Shown here: positions 1 through 4,316 of the stretch, piece after piece
Layout: each line of letters opens with the position of its first letter
Numbering within the stretch: position 1 is the first letter of the stretch
DNA from: Candidatus Thorarchaeota archaeon MP8T_1
Lineage (GTDB): Archaea > Asgardarchaeota > Thorarchaeia > Thorarchaeales > Thorarchaeaceae
Reading direction: 5' to 3'
Assembly (NCBI GenBank): GCA_002825465.1
Contig: PJER01000129.1
Coordinates: 1 to 6,821, forward strand
DNA length: 6,821 nt
Notes under the pieces: model-generated
Told to the model about the DNA's origin: nothing
What the model saw: only the letters and a program-made list of their open reading frames with translations
The model's database searches: none
Position numbers and translations under genes: made by a program

Positions 1-100
1 TGCTTACTGTCTTTACACGGATAGCGTATACTTCTGCTTGACTCGCACCGCTTTTTTCAGCTATGGCTACCGTCTTATCAGCAATATCAACGAGGTCCAT
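1..100 (-). CDS. pmbA: PmbA/TldE-like peptidase subunit, N-terminal fragment
   Basis: Only the first 33 codons are in the window; the gene continues beyond position 1. The ATG at 100-98 opens a frame beginning MDLVDIADKTVAIAEKSG, followed by a stretch ending in AEVYAIRVKTVS. This is the usual N-terminal helix and first strand of the TldD/PmbA fold ('...a...gas.aevy...'). The start is supported by a strong Shine-Dalgarno, GGAGGT at 113-108, seven bases upstream and lying inside the last codons of tldD. Only one base separates the tldD stop from this ATG. In characterised systems TldD carries the zinc site and TldE/PmbA is its catalytically inert-looking partner in a heteromeric peptidase that trims unfolded or modified peptides. 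The assignment as PmbA rather than a second TldD rests on gene order and this short match. Confidence 0.78.
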   Translation of the reverse strand, partial: MDLVDIADKTVAIAEKSGASQAEVYAIRVKTVS

Positions 101-101
101 C

Positions 102-938
102 TTACCCACCTCCAACTACCATCACTGCACGCATATGCGGACCTCCTGTAGATACAGGTATGAAGTCTTCTTCGCCCTTTCCACATGTTCCACCACCAGA
201 GAAAGTAAGAGTGTCTCCTACAGCATCAACTGTCTTTAGAATATCAAGAACCTTTCCAGCAAGTGTCATACTTCGAACGAGCTGCGTTATTTCACCATTC
301 TTGATCATATAGCCTTTGAGCGCAGAGCATTGCACGCCACCACCAACTACGTCTTCCATTCCAGACAGGGTCTTTAATACATACAGACCTTCTTTCGTTT
401 CTGAGATTATTTCATCATCCTTCCAGTCGCCGGAGTCAAAGAATGTGTTAGTCATCCGTGCGAAAATACGACGATTATAATCTTGAGAACGTCCATTTCC
501 GGTTGGTGATGTTCCCATGAGTGCAGCGGTTTCAAGAGTATGCAAGTATCCGTTGTATGTACCATCTTTAATAATCACTGTCCGCGATGAGGGCGTACCT
601 TCAGAATCAAAAGGTATTCTGCCTGGGACACCTTCCAATGTCCCATCATCTACAAGTGTGACTTGATCGGTACCAACTTCTACTCCGACCATGCCTGTGA
701 GAAATGATCTTTTCTTGACCACCTCATCAGCCTCACTAGCATGACCGCAGACTTCGTGTGCAATGAGACCTGCAATATCGCCATCTGCAATCACTGTCAT
801 AGAACCAGAGGGTGGTTTCTCCGCGCTTAGAAGGTCGATGGCGCCCTTGGCACACTTTCCGCCAAACTCCTCAGGATCTAGTGACTTCAACAACTCGTAT
901 CCTGCACTCCCACCCTTTACTTCATAATTAAACTGCAT
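102..938 (-). CDS. tldD: TldD metallopeptidase, C-terminal catalytic part (frame-disrupted gene)
   Basis: This is the catalytic two thirds of a TldD-family zinc peptidase. The first Met is at 938, but the frame is open back to 1043, and the extra codons (including WDELRI and VAREGNRMQ) are clearly part of the TldD fold. Translation therefore probably does not begin at 938. The zinc-binding HExxxH motif reads HEVCGH at 758-741 (residues 61-66 counted from 938), preceded by the typical GDIAGLIA. The conserved C-terminal segment GTCGKGEEDFIPVSTGGP supplies the family's third ligand, Cys252. The familiar GNGR, FARMTNTFF and GGGVQC segments are also present. The N-terminal third is encoded in another frame at 1034-1498. 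Joined, the two give about 465 residues, the normal length for the family. It is followed after one base by the partner gene. Confidence 0.92.
   Translation of the reverse strand: MQFNYEVKGGSAGYELLKSLDPEEFGGKCAKGAIDLLSAEKPPSGSMTVIADGDIAGLIAHEVCGHASEADEVVKKRSFLTGMVGVEVGTDQVTLVDDGTLEGVPGRIPFDSEGTPSSRTVIIKDGTYNGYLHTLETAALMGTSPTGNGRSQDYNRRIFARMTNTFFDSGDWKDDEIISETKEGLYVLKTLSGMEDVVGGGVQCSALKGYMIKNGEITQLVRSMTLAGKVLDILKTVDAVGDTLTFSGGGTCGKGEEDFIPVSTGGPHMRAVMVVGGG
108..113 (-). promoter_or_regulatory. Shine-Dalgarno of the pmbA-like gene inside the tldD 3' end
   Basis: GGAGGT (113-108) lies in the final glycine codons of tldD and is seven bases ahead of the next ATG at 100. It is the strongest ribosome binding site in the window and ties the two genes into one transcript. 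Confidence 0.75.
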
Positions 939-1033
939 ACGATTGCCTTCTCGAGCAACTGGCTGGACTGCTGATGTAATTCGTAACTCATCCCATTCTA
1001 ATTTGGAGCCAACAGTGTTAACAAGACGATATA

Positions 1034-1498
1034 TTATATGGTCTTAGAATCGTTGTATACTGAATTTGTGTTAACGATATGATCATCAATCTTCTGAGCT
1101 TTATCAAGGGACATGACAAGCTCTAGTTTTTCTTCAGTTGAAACTTCGGCTGGATCTAATTTGCATTTCTGCCATACTGCCTTCTCTATAGGTTGCACGT
1201 TAGAAAGGTCGAGAGCCCTTTTTGAAAAACGGGCGTTCGCTTTCGCACTTTTTGCAGCATCAGAAAGCAGTTCTTTGCAAATCGAAACTGATAGTGGTTC
1301 AGATGTTGAAGACATCCCCCAGCAATCACCTACTAGCGCCCTTGCTACGGTTCCAGATTTCGTAGCTCTGCCAAATCTCCGAATTATTGCATTGCTTACA
1401 TTAATCTGTGTAGAAGCATGGGATTCCTGACGAATATCAGCAAAGGACACATCTTTGTTTCGAAAACTGTCTATTGCTTCTGTCATTATCTCTAGCAT
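1034..1498 (-). CDS. tldD: TldD metallopeptidase, N-terminal part (frame-disrupted gene)
   Basis: This encodes the 154-residue N-terminal domain of TldD. It starts MLEIMTEAIDSF, then has DVSFADIRQES, matching the family's usual 'a...gadyadvR'. It continues through RATKSGTVARALVGDCWG, corresponding to the conserved 'G.G.R.l..g.wG' strand. It ends NDSKTI and hits a TAA at 1036-1034, exactly where intact TldD proteins continue with 'vNs.G...e...' The continuation (YRLVNTVGSKLEWDELRI) is present in the frame of the downstream ORF, so a -1 (or +2) change of frame is needed. I see no canonical slippery heptamer; the break lies in an AT dinucleotide run (1029-1039). A mutation or an assembly/sequencing indel is therefore likelier than programmed frameshifting. 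The start at 1498 fits the family length. A second in-frame ATG at 1486 is possible. Confidence 0.88.
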   Translation of the reverse strand: MLEIMTEAIDSFRNKDVSFADIRQESHASTQINVSNAIIRRFGRATKSGTVARALVGDCWGMSSTSEPLSVSICKELLSDAAKSAKANARFSKRALDLSNVQPIEKAVWQKCKLDPAEVSTEEKLELVMSLDKAQKIDDHIVNTNSVYNDSKTI

Positions 1499-1518
1499 GA
1501 GGACTCACTGAGGCTCCC

Positions 1519-1531
1519 GGCTTTATTATGG
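1519..1531 (-). promoter_or_regulatory. candidate TATA box for tldD
   Basis: On the minus strand the sequence CATAATAAAG (1530-1521) is a reasonable archaeal TATA box. Its centre lies about 27 bases ahead of the tldD ATG at 1498. That places the predicted transcription start at or next to the ATG, so the message would be leaderless. There is no convincing Shine-Dalgarno immediately upstream of 1498, which agrees. The BRE match upstream is weak. Confidence 0.35.
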
Positions 1532-1583
1532 AAATAAGTGTTTGGAGCAAAGCATTACTCTGTCACAAAAGATACGCGATTGT

Positions 1584-2498
1584 CTAAAAGAAAAGTTTGC
1601 CCTTGAAGACAACGACTCCTGTGCCACTAACTTTGACCTGCTCGATTGACTCTTTATCACCACGTACCTCAACAAAAATGAGACCAGGCCGACCAACATA
1701 GTGACCCTGTTCAATAACGATGCTCGTCACTGGATATGTGGATTCCATAAAGCCATAGCGAATCAAATAACTAGCCAAACTGCCTGCTGCTGAACCAGAT
1801 ACAGGATCCTCATAGACACCCAGTGCAGGAGCAAAATGGCGAACCTGAGCATCAGAGGTCGGTTCGCGTGTATCTCTTGTGAATACACTTATGGATACAT
1901 AATCTGATTCCCTCTGAAGTTCCTTGAGTCTATCATAGTTTGGTTTTATCCTATCTAGAGACCTCATCGTTGAAACAGGCAATATTAGATGTGGCGTTCC
2001 TGTACTGACTGTCTGAATAGGATTTGGAGATTGAAAATCAGCAAGTGAGAGACCAAGAGCTTCAAGATAATCCTTTGGATCATAGGTCTCCAAGAAGTCT
2101 GGCTTTCTATGAGTAATCTGAATCTCATGACGACCAGAAGACTCGTTCTTGACTATTTCAATATTCAAAATTCCAGCTTTTGTTTCAAGGCTTGTCATCG
2201 TGACATCTTTTACAGCTTCGATGAGACCTTCTCTAAGTAGCGCATGAAAAGCTGCGATTGTGGGATGGCCCGAAAATCCAATCTCAATCTTAGGTGTGAA
2301 ATATCGGAATCGAAAGGAGGCTACGTCTGATTTCATTACAAAAACAGTCTCTCGCGTATTCATTTCGCGGGCTATCCTGTGCAGCACTTCATCCTCAAGA
2401 CGGTCTGCACCCAAAACAACTGATGCAGGATTTCCTCCGAAAGGTTTGTCAGTAAATGCATCAACATGAAAGATATCCAGTTCACTTCGGTGTGACAT
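1584..2498 (-). CDS. PhzF-family isomerase/epimerase
   Basis: This is a 304-residue protein of the PhzF (phenazine biosynthesis-like) family, which has a diaminopimelate-epimerase-type fold of two similar halves. Members catalyse cofactor-free proton shifts on small substrates. Visible landmarks are the N-terminal FHVDAFTDKPFGGNPASVV (residues 10-28), AREMNTRETVFV (43-54) with Glu50 at the catalytic glutamate position of PhzF, FSGHPT (75-80), TGTPHLILPV (166-175), EDPVSGSAAGSLASYL (230-245) and EQGHYVGRPG (263-272). Length is within the family range of about 260-300. The usual NxSET around the catalytic Glu reads NTRET here. No phenazine genes are nearby, so phenazine synthesis should not be inferred; the substrate is unknown. 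The start at 2498 is fixed by an in-frame stop three codons upstream. It lies 85 bases upstream of tldD on the same strand. Confidence 0.92.
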   Translation of the reverse strand: MSHRSELDIFHVDAFTDKPFGGNPASVVLGADRLEDEVLHRIAREMNTRETVFVMKSDVASFRFRYFTPKIEIGFSGHPTIAAFHALLREGLIEAVKDVTMTSLETKAGILNIEIVKNESSGRHEIQITHRKPDFLETYDPKDYLEALGLSLADFQSPNPIQTVSTGTPHLILPVSTMRSLDRIKPNYDRLKELQRESDYVSISVFTRDTREPTSDAQVRHFAPALGVYEDPVSGSAAGSLASYLIRYGFMESTYPVTSIVIEQGHYVGRPGLIFVEVRGDKESIEQVKVSGTGVVVFKGKLFF

Positions 2499-2530
2499 TA
2501 TGCATCATCTTTGGTGCAGCACTGTCTATG

Positions 2531-2545
2531 TTAATTAACCATTGC
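2531..2545 (-). promoter_or_regulatory. candidate BRE/TATA promoter for the PhzF-family gene
   Basis: On the minus strand GCAAT (2545-2541) followed after two bases by TTAATTAA (2538-2531) resembles the archaeal BRE/TATA pair. A start about 26 bases downstream falls near 2509, which would give a leader of roughly ten bases before the ATG at 2498. TTAATTAA is a palindrome and could also be read on the plus strand, but its distance to the gene at 2623 does not fit. Confidence 0.35.
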
Positions 2546-2585
2546 ATACGGTTATCGTGAAAGACTAAGCTCTTGTCGGAATATC

Positions 2586-2600
2586 CCAAAGTCATATAGC
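2586..2600 (+). promoter_or_regulatory. candidate BRE/TATA promoter, leaderless start of the isomerase-like gene
   Basis: CCAAAGT (2586-2592) followed by CATATAG (2593-2599) resembles an archaeal BRE/TATA pair. The TATA centre is about 27 bases ahead of the ATG at 2623, so transcription would begin at or next to the start codon. The bases directly upstream of the ATG (AAAAGAATAAACC) contain no Shine-Dalgarno, consistent with a leaderless message. Confidence 0.42.
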
Positions 2601-2622
2601 AGAGTGCTCAAAAGAATAAACC

Positions 2623-3834
2623 ATGACTATCAACATAATTCCCTTTTTTTCTTCAGTGTCCCCAGCGGATCTAAGTAAGGACATCTTGAAGGTATTGGAA
2701 CAGGATGGCGTGAACATCCTTGGTACCGACAGTGAAATCACGCCTAGTGAGTCAACATATATCTTCATTGGAACTGGAGGTACTGAGAATGATGTATCAA
2801 AGTTTCTTGAAGAAACAAGACTTAGTTCACCTGTTATTCTACTCAGTTATGATGAACGAAATTCACTTCCAGCCGCGATGGAGATACGGTCATACTTGGA
2901 GAGGAAAGGAATTGATGCAAGGATTGTTCACATGCCACTATCACAACTACATGCTCTTCTGGGCAGATGGTCCAAATATAATGGCATTGTGGAATTTCTT
3001 AGAGGAGCGAGGCTTGGTGTTATTGGCGAACCTTCATCATGGTTGATTGCATCTCACGTGAATCCGCAAAAGGTCAAGGCGAGGTGGGGAATAAACATTG
3101 AGGATATTCCAATAGATGCCTTAACAAAGAGACTGCCTTCTGAAATCAGCAAGGAGTTCTTAGACCGCATTGACTCTTTCAAGTCCGGGGCTACTTGTCA
3201 GAACGTGTCTGATGATGAGATTGAAAAAGCGGGAATTGTCGCACAGAGATTGTCAGAACTGACCAAGAGTGAGAAATTGGATGCAGTCACAGTACAGTGC
3301 TTTTCACTCCTGCAAGATACAGGCATCTCAGGATGTTACTCTCTTTCATACCTAAATGACACTGAAGATTTTGTTGCAGGATGTGAGGGAGATATTCCAG
3401 CGACATTTACTATGCTTCTTGCTAGATTACTCACAGGATCTCCATCGTTCATGGCAAATGTGGCAAGTGTTGACCAAGAACTCAACACAGCAGTCTTCGC
3501 ACACTGCACAATATCCACATCCATTATTGATGATTATGAAATCACAAACCACTTTGAAACAGGGATGAGTATTGGCATAAGAGGTAAACTAGCTTTAACT
3601 GAGGTTACGGTCTTGAAGGTCTTTGGAGAGGCCTTGAATGAATACTGGATTTCCGGGGGCACTATTATTGACAACCTCGTCAATGACAAGGGATGTAGAA
3701 CCCAGATCCGTGTAGCAATGGATGAATCCGTGGATTATTTTCTTGAAGAGTCATTAGCCAATCATCACATAATCATTCCAGGGGACCATGTCCAAGAGAT
3801 CATCGAATTCTTTGACTTCATCAATAGAGAGTAG
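2623..3834 (+). CDS. L-fucose/L-arabinose isomerase-like protein
   Basis: This 403-residue protein is related to the FucI/AraA group (the L-fucose isomerase-like proteins). That fold uses a metal-bound ene-diol mechanism to interconvert aldoses and ketoses. The N-terminal ~140 residues form alternating strand/helix segments (YIFIGTGG 46-53, PVILLSYDER 70-79, RLGVIGEPSSWLI 130-142). The C-terminal part has the recognisable GCEGDIPATFTMLLARLLTG (253-272), then FMANVASVD (276-284), AHC (293-295) and a terminal NHHIIIPGD (380-388). By analogy with FucI, Glu255, Asp284 and the His381/382 pair are the candidate metal-binding/catalytic residues. That mapping is my inference, not an alignment. Length fits the shorter archaeal and bacterial members rather than the ~590-residue E. 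coli FucI. No kinase, aldolase or transporter is adjacent, so the sugar and even isomerase activity are unproven. Confidence 0.8.
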   Translation: MTINIIPFFSSVSPADLSKDILKVLEQDGVNILGTDSEITPSESTYIFIGTGGTENDVSKFLEETRLSSPVILLSYDERNSLPAAMEIRSYLERKGIDARIVHMPLSQLHALLGRWSKYNGIVEFLRGARLGVIGEPSSWLIASHVNPQKVKARWGINIEDIPIDALTKRLPSEISKEFLDRIDSFKSGATCQNVSDDEIEKAGIVAQRLSELTKSEKLDAVTVQCFSLLQDTGISGCYSLSYLNDTEDFVAGCEGDIPATFTMLLARLLTGSPSFMANVASVDQELNTAVFAHCTISTSIIDDYEITNHFETGMSIGIRGKLALTEVTVLKVFGEALNEYWISGGTIIDNLVNDKGCRTQIRVAMDESVDYFLEESLANHHIIIPGDHVQEIIEFFDFINRE

Positions 3835-3854
3835 TATAGAGAAGAATTAAGAAG

Positions 3855-3991
3855 TAATAAGGTGGCGAGCATGCGGGAAATCGTGGTAGGAGGGGGGAGT
3901 TTCGTAATTGAGGGCATGTAACGAAAAACTAGCCCACACACTCGCCTATGCTTTTTACATGGAGGGGAATCTTGCCCATGACCCTCCGCAC
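3855..3991 (-). ncRNA. candidate structured small RNA (unassigned)
   Basis: This GC-rich island in an AT-rich gap could be a small RNA read from the minus strand. Complementary arms are visible: GGAGGG (3987-3982) with CCCTCC (3966-3961); GGCGAG (3946-3941) with CTCGCC (3869-3864); nested inside that, GTGG (3937-3934) with CCAC (3886-3883); and AGTTTTTCGT (3930-3921) with ACGAAACT (3905-3898), with two unpaired T. A BRE/TATA match upstream predicts a start near 3991. A pyrimidine-rich stretch around 3861-3839 could end the transcript. I cannot match it to SRP RNA, RNase P RNA, a tRNA, C/D or H/ACA guides. The same arms could instead fold in the 3' UTR of the plus-strand gene, where the run CTTTTT at 3951-3956 would act as its terminator. 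Strand and existence are inferences. Confidence 0.3.
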
Positions 3992-3995
3992 AATA

Positions 3996-4035
3996 ACACC
4001 TAGCCGAGGTGACTTATTAAAGTTTGCTTAGGTGT
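3996..4035. repeat. 7-bp inverted repeat flanking the intergenic TATA box
   Basis: ACACCTA (3996-4002) and TAGGTGT (4029-4035) are perfect inverted arms that enclose the candidate BRE/TATA at 4014-4027. The left arm can alternatively pair with AGGTG at 4007-4011, giving a compact 5-bp hairpin with loop AGCCG, so the two pairings exclude each other. This could be a repressor site around the promoter or simply a pair of competing RNA hairpins. Confidence 0.45.
4014..4027 (-). promoter_or_regulatory. candidate BRE/TATA promoter in the convergent gap
   Basis: On the minus strand the bases GCAAACTTTAATAA run from 4027 to 4014. They fit the archaeal BRE/TATA pattern (R-N-W-A-A-N-N followed by a T/A-rich octamer). 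About 26 bases downstream of the TATA centre is G3991, at the edge of the GC-rich island. No protein gene lies downstream on this strand until the opposite-facing isomerase-like gene, so its product would be a non-coding or antisense RNA. Confidence 0.38.
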
Positions 4036-4082
4036 AGGAATTCATTTTATCAGTTTATGAAATGTTTAACTTTCTGATTTTA

Positions 4083-4102
4083 TCTACAAATCTGATTGTA
4101 GA
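4083..4102. repeat. perfect 7-bp inverted repeat with a six-base loop
   Basis: TCTACAA (4083-4089) and TTGTAGA (4096-4102) pair perfectly across the loop ATCTGA. It stands alone in AT-rich spacer, about 60 bases upstream of the candidate minus-strand promoter and not next to any gene end. It may be a protein-binding palindrome or chance. Confidence 0.4.
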
Positions 4103-4247
4103 AGGTGGAATAATAGAGAAAAACTCACGTAGAAGGCATTTCAGTAGCTTGAACTCATGTTACTAGAATTCTTGTTACGTTTCTTATTAATCTGAATCTA
4201 AACGGCGTTAAGAAATTATAATCGCACTATAACATCGAAATTAGGAG

Positions 4248-4303
4248 TTTCTTGAAGAAAGAGAAGAGGTGTGAAGCTCTTCAAAGAAAAGACTAACACA
4301 CCT
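4248..4303 (-). terminator. tes: tes 3' hairpin and pyrimidine-rich terminator candidate
   Basis: Beginning 14 bases after the tes stop, the minus strand reads AGGTGTG (4303-4297) and later CACACCT (4273-4267), a perfect 7-bp stem. It is followed by a pyrimidine-rich stretch, CTTCTCTTTCTTC (4267-4255). Archaeal polymerase stops mainly at T-rich tracts, and this fits that habit. A competing stem, GAAGAG with CTCTTC (4282-4277 with 4268-4263), overlaps the second arm. A short palindrome TTTCTT-G-AAGAAA follows at 4248-4260. Confidence 0.45.
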
Positions 4304-4316
4304 ACGATTCGAAGTT

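Larger units (their letters stand above)
3835..4316. other. long convergent intergenic region without a protein gene
   Basis: This is 482 bases between the stops of the isomerase-like gene and tes. I find no ORF with a credible start and length in it. It divides into a GC-rich part (3861-4010, about 53% GC) packed with complementary segments and an AT-rich part (about 4011-4200, close to 30% GC). The AT-rich part holds a candidate minus-strand promoter near 4014-4027 and a perfect 7-bp hairpin at 4083-4102. The tes 3' hairpin lies at 4267-4303. The remainder shows short AT-rich repeats only, for example TCTGATT at 4073 and 4091 and a near-copy at 4191. Confidence 0.8.

Noticed and set aside
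1029..1046. Programmed -1 frameshifting in tldD.
   Set aside because: No X-XXY-YYZ slippery heptamer occurs in the short overlap of the two frames, and no clear downstream stimulatory hairpin; a real mutation or sequence error is simpler.
1584..2498. Phenazine biosynthesis gene phzF.
   Set aside because: The family match is good, but no other phenazine genes are present and most family members act on other substrates, so the specific name was not used.
3835..3920. In-frame extension of the isomerase-like gene past its TAG stop (about 28 further codons, to a TAA at 3918), suggesting stop readthrough or pyrrolysine.
   Set aside because: The protein already ends at the family's usual C-terminus (HH...GD...), an open stretch of this length arises often by chance, and the extension is glycine-rich low-information sequence overlapping the fold-rich island.
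3871..3920. Tiny plus-strand ORF beginning MREIVVGGGSFVIEGM.
   Set aside because: It has only 16 codons, no proper Shine-Dalgarno, no recognisable family, and is better explained by the structured island.
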